Positions 1-5,021 of a stretch of 5,554 nucleotides of DNA are shown in pieces. A program made the translations under genes and the position numbers. Every line of letters starts with the position of its first letter. Within the stretch, counting starts at the first letter, position 1. The notes under the pieces are model-generated. The model saw nothing but the letters and a program-made list of their open reading frames with translations. It did not search any database and had not been told where the DNA came from. Source of the stretch: a bacterium (GTDB taxonomy: Bacteria > AUK180); the NCBI GenBank assembly GCA_030622125.1, contig JAUXGM010000141.1, forward strand, positions 1 through 5,554, read 5' to 3'.

Positions 1-522
1 ATCCCGATATTAACAATGCCCGAGGATGATAAAACCCATCCGATCCCGGATCTTACAGGTTATATTACCGAAGGACAGATCATTTTATCGAGGGGACTTT
101 TAAAAAAAGGTGTTTATCCACCCGTTGATGTTCAGGCATCACTTTCTCGTTTAAAAGACAAAGGTATAGGCAAGGGAAAGACAAGAGAGGATCATGCGGA
201 TGTATTTAATCAGCTTTTTGCTATGTATGCCCAGGGTCTTGAAGCAAGGGAACTTGCCGTTATACTTGGAGAAGGAGCACTTTCAGAGAAGGATAAGGTA
301 TATTTAAGGTTTGCGGATGATTTTGAGAAATATTATATAAATCAGGGAGATGGTGATAATAGAACAATTGAATACACATTAAATCTTGGCTGGAAATTAT
401 TAAGATTGTTTGAAAAATCGGAATTAAAGAGAATAAAAGACGAACTGATTGAAAAATATTATGATAGCAAGGATGTAAAAAATATGCAATTAAAATCGAA
501 AGATTTCATTCAATCGGTTTAA
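1..522 (+). CDS. atpB: V-type ATP synthase subunit B, C-terminal part (5' truncated by window edge)
   Basis: Non-catalytic nucleotide-binding-type subunit that alternates with catalytic subunit A in the A3B3 hexamer of the cytoplasmic V1/A1 sector of a rotary ATPase. The frame is open from base 1 ([20 protein letters not shown]), so the Met at 16 is internal and the gene begins before the window. About 173 residues are visible; the family is usually around 430-470. Hallmarks seen are the [21 protein letters not shown] segment, then SLSRL near bases 139-153, [11 protein letters not shown], the helical C-terminal domain with NLGW, and the SELKRI-DE-IEKYY ending typical of the family. The Arg of SLSRL (codon 148-150) aligns with the arginine finger reported for Enterococcus hirae subunit B. 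The stop at 520-522 is nine bases before the subunit D start, so the two are one operon. A short extra tail follows IEKYY; it is not conserved in my memory of the family. Identification is very secure. In some genomes the symbol is ntpB. Confidence 0.97.
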   Translation: MPILTMPEDDKTHPIPDLTGYITEGQIILSRGLLKKGVYPPVDVQASLSRLKDKGIGKGKTREDHADVFNQLFAMYAQGLEARELAVILGEGALSEKDKVYLRFADDFEKYYINQGDGDNRTIEYTLNLGWKLLRLFEKSELKRIKDELIEKYYDSKDVKNMQLKSKDFIQSV

Positions 523-531
523 AGGGAAGTT

Positions 532-1173
532 ATGCAGTTACAAGTTAATGCAACAAGAATGTCGCTTTTAACCTTTAAGAGAAAGCTAAAAATAGCAAAA
601 AAAGGACATAAACTTTTAAAGGATAAACTTGAAGAACTTGTCAGAAAATTTATATTATTAGTTAAAGAATACAAGGAAAAAAGAGGAGACATTGAAAGTA
701 ATTTAAAAAGTGCATATAAGAAGATGTTCTATGCTCAGGTTTATATGTCAAGGTTGGATTACAATGAATTTATTTATTCTTCACCTGTTGAAGCTAATCT
801 AAACATCAAAAGCAAGAAGATAATGAATATTACCGTTCCGGAAATGGAGGTTGAAATAAGCGGAAATGTTCATTCATACTCATTAACACAGTCAAATGTC
901 TTTTTAGATGAAAGTATTTCGGAATATGTTGAACTCGTTAAAAAAATGCTTGAGCTTTCATCACTTGAAAAGGCAATATACCTTCTTGCGGATGAAATAG
1001 AAAAAACAAGAAGAAGAGTTAACTCTCTTGAATATATTATAATCCCGAACTTCGAGGGTGCAATCAGGTATATCACAATGAAATTGGATGAGAGGGCAAG
1101 GTCGGAGCTAACTCAACTTATGAAGGTTAAAGAAATGATATTAAAGGAGAGAGAAGAAAATGAAATTACCTAA
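532..1173 (+). CDS. atpD: V-type ATP synthase subunit D (central rotor stalk)
   Basis: Shaft of the rotary ATPase: it sits inside the A3B3 hexamer and couples ATP turnover to rotation of the membrane ring. At 213 residues it has the usual family length. The N-terminus has the family signature (V-ATRM-LL-LK-KL--A-KGH-LLKDK-EEL), which forms the first long coiled-coil helix, roughly residues 5-60. The central part (about 75-125) is the globular, more variable segment. The C-terminal helix, about 135-205, contains RRVNSLEYIIIPN and then the I-YI---LDE-ER motif variant, here IRYITMKLDERARSEL, which returns antiparallel to the first helix. The start at 532 follows a purine-rich AAGGGAAG at 522-529. 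The order B then D is normal for V-type ATPase operons. Its last 14 bases overlap the next gene, which implies translational coupling. The symbol atpD here means the V-type subunit, not the F-type beta subunit; ntpD is an alternative. Confidence 0.96.
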   Translation: MQLQVNATRMSLLTFKRKLKIAKKGHKLLKDKLEELVRKFILLVKEYKEKRGDIESNLKSAYKKMFYAQVYMSRLDYNEFIYSSPVEANLNIKSKKIMNITVPEMEVEISGNVHSYSLTQSNVFLDESISEYVELVKKMLELSSLEKAIYLLADEIEKTRRRVNSLEYIIIPNFEGAIRYITMKLDERARSELTQLMKVKEMILKEREENEIT

Positions 1174-2158
1174 CATTAAGGAAATTATTTCACAGTCGCC
1201 ATCACGATATGTGGATATTGATGCCATTATAAATCATTCACAAACGGATCGAAGAGCAAAGATAGATGCTTATATCTCCGTCATCTTTCCGGATGAGCAG
1301 TCCTTTTTATTTTTTAAAAAAGGAGAGTTATACAACAGCGGAAAAATTGTAGAAAATGAATTTAAAGAAACAACACTTGTAAGTGTATTAAAAAAGATTC
1401 GGTCTTTTAAAAATAAGGACGAGGATGCAACATTAGAGTTTGCTGAAATTAACGATGAGCTATTAATGGCATTTCTGAATGTTTTTTATATAAAACCGAA
1501 TTATAATCTCAATTCAAAATTTGGTGATGTAAAAAAGTTATTTTCTATACTGATAAAGAACAAATACAACGGTTTCATAGAATTCATTTATCAGAACTGT
1601 TTAAATTTTTTATTTGTTAAAAATGGAGAATTATCATCTATCAATGTTTCGGATGATCTCCGAATGTATTTAGAAGAAGCAAATAATGACATATCTATTA
1701 TTTTAGATACCTTGATACATTTATTTAATAAAGAAAAAGATGCTGTTTATATAAATATATACAATAAATCCGTAGGAATAAAACCACAGCTTTCACCGAA
1801 TATTATTGAATTGATGGAAAAGATCGTAAAAAAGACGATTGAAGAGATAGGAAAGGAGCATTCGCCGGAAAATCTTGTGAAGTATTTTAATTTAGGACTT
1901 GATAAACTTTCAAAAAAGACCCCTGAACTTAAAGATGCTGTAATTAAAGAAGATAAGGTTGATTTTTCCGGTATTGATCTTGAAACAAAAGTATTTGCTA
2001 CTGCTATTTCATTAGTTTTCAATGAATTTATTGACAAACTAAATCTCGTATTTGGTGCAACCGTGGTTAATAAGGTTTTTGATATAATTAAGGATTTCCG
2101 ATTTGCACTTGAAAGGGTCGGTTTTTTTGAAAAATCATATATGAAGTCATTGCTGTAA
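1160..2158 (+). CDS. ATPase-operon-linked protein of unknown function with an internal motif duplication
   Basis: A 332-residue, soluble-looking acidic/lysine-rich protein with no signal peptide or membrane helix. I do not recognise a characterised family. A motif occurs twice: residues 37-63 (AYISVIFPDEQ, then SFLFFKKGELYNSG) and residues 138-163 (GFIEFIYQN, then LNFLFVKNGELSS). Both have the form 'beta-strand, turn, F-L-F-x-K-x-G-E-L', which resembles the core of DUF4388/PATAN-type domains, found in bacterial signalling and gliding/pili-related proteins. This resemblance is judged by eye and is weak. Residues 212-325 are predicted largely helical (runs such as IIELMEKIVKKTIEEI and FDIIKDFRFALERV). 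The start at 1160 has a good AGGAGA at 1145-1150 with a nine-base gap, and it lies inside the end of the subunit D gene, so expression with the ATPase is likely. Where many V-type operons continue with membrane subunits I and K, this gene occupies the position after D. A role in regulating or assembling the ATPase is speculation. Confidence 0.85.
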   Translation: MKLPNIKEIISQSPSRYVDIDAIINHSQTDRRAKIDAYISVIFPDEQSFLFFKKGELYNSGKIVENEFKETTLVSVLKKIRSFKNKDEDATLEFAEINDELLMAFLNVFYIKPNYNLNSKFGDVKKLFSILIKNKYNGFIEFIYQNCLNFLFVKNGELSSINVSDDLRMYLEEANNDISIILDTLIHLFNKEKDAVYINIYNKSVGIKPQLSPNIIELMEKIVKKTIEEIGKEHSPENLVKYFNLGLDKLSKKTPELKDAVIKEDKVDFSGIDLETKVFATAISLVFNEFIDKLNLVFGATVVNKVFDIIKDFRFALERVGFFEKSYMKSLL

Positions 2159-2166
2159 AAAAAACA

Positions 2167-2201
2167 GGTCAAAGGTCAAAAGTCGAAGGTTGAAAGTCAA
2201 A
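2167..2201. repeat. Five tandem degenerate 7-base repeats (consensus RGTYRAA)
   Basis: Consecutive heptamers read GGTCAAA, GGTCAAA, AGTCGAA, GGTTGAA, AGTCAAA. All substitutions are transitions (A/G or C/T), which suggests decay from one ancestral unit. The block begins eight bases after the stop of the ATPase-linked gene. It resembles the heptameric short tandem repeats described in cyanobacteria and seen in other environmental bacteria; a function is not known. Confidence 0.8.
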
Positions 2202-2220
2202 AGATACAGATAAGGAAATA

Positions 2221-2252
2221 TAGAGGTTAGAGGTTCGAGGTTAGAGGTTAGA
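2221..2252. repeat. Second heptamer block, unit TAGAGGT, four copies plus a partial one
   Basis: Units are TAGAGGT, TAGAGGT, TCGAGGT, TAGAGGT and a terminal TAGA. Read in the register GGTTAGA/GGTTCGA, the unit shares the frame GGTY-x-R-A with the block at 2167-2201, so the two blocks may be related. They lie 19 bases apart and are not in the same 7-base phase. No coding or hairpin role is seen. Confidence 0.8.
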
Positions 2253-2305
2253 AAAACAATATCAAACTCCGAAAACAAAAAAACAATAACATCGGCGTCA
2301 AACAG

Positions 2306-2340
2306 GGGACATACCTCGGATGTTCAGGTGTGTCCCGAGG
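2306..2340. repeat. Long hairpin with an overlapping alternative stem
   Basis: GGGACATACCT (2306-2316) pairs with AGGTGTGTCCC (2326-2336), giving 11 base pairs with one wobble around a nine-base loop. A second, mutually exclusive stem is formed by CCTCGG (2314-2319) with CCGAGG (2335-2340). There is no T-run afterwards, so it is not a standard terminator. The opening GGGGACA resembles sequences I recall around REP-associated (RAYT-type) transposases; no such gene is in the window. Confidence 0.7.
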
Positions 2341-2380
2341 CGACCAAGGGAATCCAGTTGTAATTTCCGACAATCCTTTT

Positions 2381-2412
2381 GTCATTCAGAGGGACAAAGT
2401 CCCGAAGAATCT
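2381..2412 (+). repeat. Dispersed GTCATTC...GAAGAATCT repeat element
   Basis: It begins GTCATTCAGA, continues with a perfect hairpin (GGGAC 2391-2395, loop AAA, GTCCC 2399-2403), and ends GAAGAATCT. From memory, near-identical 'GTCATTCTGAG ... GAAGAATCT' units are scattered between genes in many environmental bacterial genomes, where they are often mistranslated as short HSEG...EESI peptides. It is bracketed by a near-perfect direct repeat, CTTTTGTCATTC (2376-2387) and CTTTTGTCCTTC (2415-2426). Confidence 0.65.
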
Positions 2413-2588
2413 ATCTTTTGTCCTTCAACTTTTCGAAATATGAGATTATTACGCCCAGTAGACGGGACACACGATGCAAGCAACGTATATCCCTATCGTG
2501 GACAGTGTTTTACATCTGGAACGACGCCGACTGGTTACTATACTATCCAAAATAGAGACGGGACTCATAATGACAGCAGGAGAAGAGG

Positions 2589-2630
2589 GTCATTGAGAGA
2601 CTTCAATTTTATTGAGGTTGTGGCAATCTC
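2589..2630 (+). repeat. Dispersed GTCATTG...GTGGCAATCTC repeat element
   Basis: It begins GTCATTGAGAGA, has a seven-pair stem with one G-T wobble (CTTCAAT 2601-2607, loop TTT, ATTGAGG 2611-2617), and ends GTGGCAATCTC. The plan matches the element at 2381-2412 and is in the same orientation. It resembles the 'GTCATTGCGAG ... GGCAATCTC' intergenic repeat that I recall from many genomes; the copy here has lost the C of GCGAG. Confidence 0.65.
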
Positions 2631-2650
2631 AATCGATAATTAAGATAGTT

Positions 2651-2664
2651 AATCACCGTTCCTA
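2651..2664. repeat. Diverged element end, AATCACCGTTCCTA
   Basis: It matches 11 of 14 bases of AACCACCGTCCCCA at 4235-4248, in the same orientation; all three differences are C/T transitions. It is probably the decayed right end of an element of the same family as the one at 4054-4249. No clear left partner was found, although GGGGAC at 2305-2310 is a possible remnant. Confidence 0.45.
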
Positions 2665-2680
2665 AAAAAAAACGAAAATT

Positions 2681-2709
2681 TTGCATTTTTTCTAAAAATA
2701 ATTTAGAAT
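2681..2709 (+). promoter_or_regulatory. Possible sigma-70-type promoter for the 2729 gene
   Basis: TTGCAT (2681-2686), 17-base spacer, TAGAAT (2704-2709). The -10 matches 5 of 6 consensus bases; the -35 matches only TTG. Predicted transcript start is near 2716, giving a leader of about 13 bases. AT-rich surroundings make chance matches common. Confidence 0.35.
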
Positions 2710-2728
2710 ATAAAAAATGAGAGACTGA

Positions 2729-3535
2729 GTGAAAGATTTTAGAAAATACTTAAATCCAAAATACATTTCTCCAATAATAATTGTCATTTTCTTGATAATC
2801 TTTTTCATATATCAAGCTGGATATTCGGGCAAATCTGCGGCAGATATGACATATATATTACAAGATCCAGTCCAACGGTCTTTGGAATCCCGTATTAGAG
2901 AATTTTCCCAAGATAAGGGTAGCGAACTCAATAATATTGCTCATGTGATTGAGGCAATGAGGATTTACAGTTTATTTCTTGATTTAAAGGAAAATAACAT
3001 CAAGACAAGTATTGTTGCCACTCAATTCTGGAGAGGAACTCTCAAATCATATAATATTGTTATCAGGAAAATAAAAGAAAAGAGTCCTTTGAAACTTGCC
3101 ATGGAATTCATGTGGAAAACTGAAAACTGGCAGTCAAACCAAGGATTTCAAGGCATTGCCGCACATTTCAGTTCCAAAACAAAGAAAAAGTTGAGGCATT
3201 CAATTACTACATTTAAAATCAATGACTTCATTTCAACATCAATGGGAGCACTTCGAGCTTCATACATTGCATCCGCCAGCGGTTGGTACTGGAATGATCC
3301 TCTCAGAATTGGTTACAAAATCTCTGAACTAAAGGGCATGAGCAGTTACGAATTTGTTAGGGAAATGGATATGAAAAATGACTGGCTCGGTGCAAGAATG
3401 ATTGATATATTAGAAAACGGTGATGAAGAACAATCAGGAATTGAAGCTGCATATAAAATTGCACTGTATGAGTGGAAAAAAAATAAAGATACTATTATTA
3501 TGGGCAATATCCCCGGTGATTTAAAATATGAGTAG
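2729..3535 (+). CDS. Membrane-anchored protein of unknown function
   Basis: A 268-residue protein I do not recognise. It starts with a short basic segment (KDFRKYLNPK), followed by one strongly hydrophobic helix at about residues 14-31 (IIIVIFLIIFFIYQAG). The rest, about residues 35-268, is predicted helical and hydrophilic and probably lies outside the cytoplasm as a bitopic protein. Visible landmarks are ATQFWRGTLKSYN, MEFMWKTENWQ, a basic KTKKKLRH stretch, SASGWYWNDP and KGMSSYEFVREMD; no catalytic motif can be named. The start is GTG: an in-frame TGA lies directly before it (2726-2728), so no longer version exists, and the next Met (residue 40) would remove the membrane helix. The ribosome binding site is weak (GAGAG near 2719-2723). 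The last eight bases overlap the following membrane gene, so the two are probably co-expressed and may form a complex. Confidence 0.75.
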   Translation: MKDFRKYLNPKYISPIIIVIFLIIFFIYQAGYSGKSAADMTYILQDPVQRSLESRIREFSQDKGSELNNIAHVIEAMRIYSLFLDLKENNIKTSIVATQFWRGTLKSYNIVIRKIKEKSPLKLAMEFMWKTENWQSNQGFQGIAAHFSSKTKKKLRHSITTFKINDFISTSMGALRASYIASASGWYWNDPLRIGYKISELKGMSSYEFVREMDMKNDWLGARMIDILENGDEEQSGIEAAYKIALYEWKKNKDTIIMGNIPGDLKYE

Positions 3536-4124
3536 AAAGAAATATATAGTTAATCCGTTCTTAATTTTAATCTTGATAAATCTTTTTCTCTTTGTGTTGT
3601 TTCTATTTTTTCAAAATTTAGCTTCAATAGCTATCTATCCGATTTTTGCGTTCTATATTTATATCCTAGAAATTATTGAAATGCCGTTTCTAATATATAA
3701 ATTTAACAAAAACAAATATTATTTCAGTATGATGCTTATTAGTTATTTTGTAAATATTCTTGCATTTACTGAGTTACTTTCAAAAGTTGTGTTGCTTCAG
3801 GGATACAATACATTTTCAAGGATACTTATTTTTGTGAATTCAGTACTATTAATAATACTCAATGGATATATATATTTTGCATTAAAAAATAGAGCCAATC
3901 CGGTTCTGAAAGCAATCATTTCTATTGAAATCTTACTTTTATTTGTATTGGGCTTCTCAGTAATAATTTATTTTGATCTTTTCCCTGCTATGATAATAAT
4001 CCTGCAGTATCCAATTCTTTTTAAATACTACCTCATACATTCAAAACGAAAAAATGGGGCCGGTGGTTCCGCACCTTGGAAAATATGCGGGATAAATTGC
4101 AAAAGTAGAAAAATTGCGGAATAA
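3528..4124 (+). CDS. Six-helix integral membrane protein of unknown function, C-terminus altered by a repeat element
   Basis: A 198-residue, very hydrophobic protein. Predicted membrane helices are at about residues 9-28, 33-57, 64-85, 98-119, 128-149 and 152-170. Short loops carry most of the charge (YKFNKNK, LKNRANP, HSKRKN), which suggests cytoplasmic loops under the positive-inside rule. No family motif is recognised. The start ATG overlaps the stop of the previous gene (ATGAGTAG), with GGTGAT at 3515-3520 as a plausible binding site, so translation is probably coupled. From about residue 176 the protein changes character (GAGGSAPWKICGINCKSRKIAE): this part is encoded inside the inverted-repeat-bounded segment at 4054-4249, and local base composition rises in G and C. 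The natural C-terminus was therefore probably different, and the last 22 or so residues are likely acquired. Function might be an accessory to the 268-residue partner. Confidence 0.72.
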   Translation: MSRKKYIVNPFLILILINLFLFVLFLFFQNLASIAIYPIFAFYIYILEIIEMPFLIYKFNKNKYYFSMMLISYFVNILAFTELLSKVVLLQGYNTFSRILIFVNSVLLIILNGYIYFALKNRANPVLKAIISIEILLLFVLGFSVIIYFDLFPAMIIILQYPILFKYYLIHSKRKNGAGGSAPWKICGINCKSRKIAE

Positions 4125-4249
4125 TACCAATATACAATAAATTATAAATAATATATTTAATTTGAGGTGATTTTTGTTAATATTCTCCCAATTTCTGTAT
4201 TGTTCGGAATTAAGTTAAAAGAATCAACAAAATCAACCACCGTCCCCAT
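4054..4249. mobile_element. Small inverted-repeat-bounded element, about 196 bases, non-autonomous (REP/MITE-like)
   Basis: The left end ATGGGGCCGGTGGTT (4054-4068) is the reverse complement of the right end AACCACCGTCCCCAT (4235-4249) at 14 of 15 positions. The interior has no gene for mobility. A second inverted pair lies inside: TTCCGCA (4067-4073) with TGCGGAA (4115-4121), and TGCGG at 4086-4090 can pair with the same left arm. The left end lies within the 3' end of the six-helix protein gene, whose stop codon (4122-4124) is supplied by the element. A target-site duplication is not obvious; both flanks are A-rich, so any short duplication would be hidden. The GGGGACGGTGGTT terminus resembles repeats I recall near RAYT-type transposases, so mobilisation in trans is an inference. 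Confidence 0.55.
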
Positions 4250-4257
4250 AAATATAT

Positions 4258-4286
4258 TTGCAAAAATTAAGAAAATGTTGTAAAAT
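4258..4286 (+). promoter_or_regulatory. Probable sigma-70-type promoter for the 4313 gene
   Basis: TTGCAA (4258-4263), 17-base spacer, TAAAAT (4281-4286). The -35 matches 4 of 6 and the -10 matches 5 of 6 consensus bases. Predicted start is near 4293, giving a leader of about 20 bases that contains the GGAGG of the gene. It lies immediately after the inverted-repeat element, so the element does not interrupt it. Confidence 0.45.
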
Positions 4287-4312
4287 TTCCATAATGGAGG
4301 TGTTTTACCGAA

Positions 4313-4960
4313 ATGAGTAGTTCATCTATATTATCATTGGTTTTGTTTGGTATCGCAGCAATTGGAATTATTATTTTTTTTCTTGGTCAAACGGACAAGA
4401 AAAGAGAAAATATTACTTCAATTTGGGAATCAGCAGGATTTACGACACAAACTACCAAGACAAAAGTGTTTGGAATAGCAAACAAAAATGTGGTGGGAGT
4501 TAGGGTTCAAAACAATTATGTTTTTGTTGGAATGAATTGGGTAGTATCCACAGGAAATTCAACGATAAATTATTGGGGGATAGGAATTTTTCTCCATAGT
4601 GAACATCCAAAATTTTCCATTATCAAAAGAAGACCGGTTTGGCTCTTTGATTCCGGAAGAATTAAAAATGATGATTATGAACTTGATCGTATCACCATAT
4701 CAAAATGTAAAGATGAAGATTGGTTTAAAATGACTTTCCCTTATAGTACTTTTATACAAATTGGCAATGTAATGCCAAAAGGAACCACCATTTTACAAGT
4801 GACTAAACCTCCAATCAATCTTGATGAGATATCAGAACTTACCGGATTTATTAAAAAACCATATACGATAGTTCAGAGAAAAGAGGTAATCGGAAAAAGC
4901 CGTTTTCTTTCCGAAGTTGTAACTACCGCCGAACTTGTTGGAAAGGCACTGGGACGATAA
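4313..4960 (+). CDS. Membrane-anchored protein of unknown function
   Basis: A 215-residue protein with no family I recognise. One hydrophobic helix, about residues 6-24 (ILSLVLFGIAAIGIIIFFLG), is followed by a basic stop-transfer stretch (DKKR), which suggests the remaining ~185 residues lie in the cytoplasm; the opposite topology cannot be excluded. The body appears rich in beta strands (VFGIANKNVVGVRVQNNYVFVGM, with NYWGIGIFL and WFKMTF further on) and ends in a short helix (VVTTAELVGKALG). The two cysteine-poor, aromatic-rich segments around 68-93 and 109-150 show no catalytic signature. The start at 4313 is the only in-frame choice, since TAA lies at 4292-4294 and no alternative start codon falls between. 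The GGAGG at 4296-4300 is 12 bases upstream, longer than usual. A gap of 61 bases and a separate promoter precede the next gene, so it seems to be transcribed alone or with limited read-through. Confidence 0.75.
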   Translation: MSSSSILSLVLFGIAAIGIIIFFLGQTDKKRENITSIWESAGFTTQTTKTKVFGIANKNVVGVRVQNNYVFVGMNWVVSTGNSTINYWGIGIFLHSEHPKFSIIKRRPVWLFDSGRIKNDDYELDRITISKCKDEDWFKMTFPYSTFIQIGNVMPKGTTILQVTKPPINLDEISELTGFIKKPYTIVQRKEVIGKSRFLSEVVTTAELVGKALGR

Positions 4961-4973
4961 AAAACACTATATA

Positions 4974-5002
4974 TTGATATTTTTATAATAAAATGCTATC
5001 AT
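4974..5002 (+). promoter_or_regulatory. Strong sigma-70-type promoter with extended -10 for the hydrolase gene
   Basis: TTGATA (4974-4979), 17-base spacer, TATCAT (4997-5002), each 5 of 6 matches to consensus, with TG at 4994-4995 placed correctly for an extended -10 (TGCTATCAT). Predicted start is near 5009, directly before the AGGAG at 5011-5015. It is the best promoter match in the window. Confidence 0.55.
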
Positions 5003-5021
5003 TTAGTAATAGGAGAGTTTT

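Larger units (their letters stand above)
2159..2728. other. 570-base intergenic repeat mosaic with no supportable gene
   Basis: This stretch separates the ATPase operon from the accessory genes and is richer in G and C in its middle than its surroundings. It contains, in order, two heptamer repeat blocks, a long hairpin, two GTCATT-type hairpin elements, and a terminal motif related to the one at 4235-4248. A smaller inverted repeat, CACGAT (2470-2475) with ATCGTG (2495-2500), lies between the elements. GACGGGAC occurs twice (2461-2468 and 2557-2564). An open frame of 107 codons at 2320-2643 crosses all of these and looks accidental: its composition (many Arg, Ser, Cys, Pro) is unlike the neighbouring proteins, it begins in the loop of a hairpin, and it has no clear ribosome binding site. 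No stem followed by a T-run was found, so the ATPase operon's terminator is not visible here. Confidence 0.75.

Noticed and set aside
870-1076. Minus-strand open frame inside the subunit D gene
   Set aside because: It is antisense to a securely identified gene and its product has no recognisable features.
1747-2172. Minus-strand open frame of 141 codons antisense to the ATPase-linked gene
   Set aside because: The + strand gene has a good ribosome binding site and operon coupling; the minus frame is Ser/Thr/Phe-rich, as expected from reading AT-rich codons in reverse.
2167-2252. CRISPR array or origin iterons
   Set aside because: The units are 7 bases in direct tandem without spacers, and no replication or Cas gene is nearby.
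2306-2340. Intrinsic terminator for the ATPase operon
   Set aside because: The stem is strong, but no T-run follows and it lies almost 150 bases beyond the last stop codon.
2320-2643. Open frame of 107 codons as a real protein
   Set aside because: It is assembled from hairpins and dispersed repeats, has unusual composition and no clear ribosome binding site.
4164-4217. Short TTG-initiated frame after GAGGTGAT between the two accessory genes
   Set aside because: Only about 14 codons, with a rare start codon and lying inside the inverted-repeat element; no support beyond the binding-site-like sequence.
4294-4320. Eight-codon open frame (MEVFYRNE) overlapping the start of the 4313 gene
   Set aside because: Its ATG overlaps the GGAGG of the real gene and it has no binding site of its own; most likely chance.
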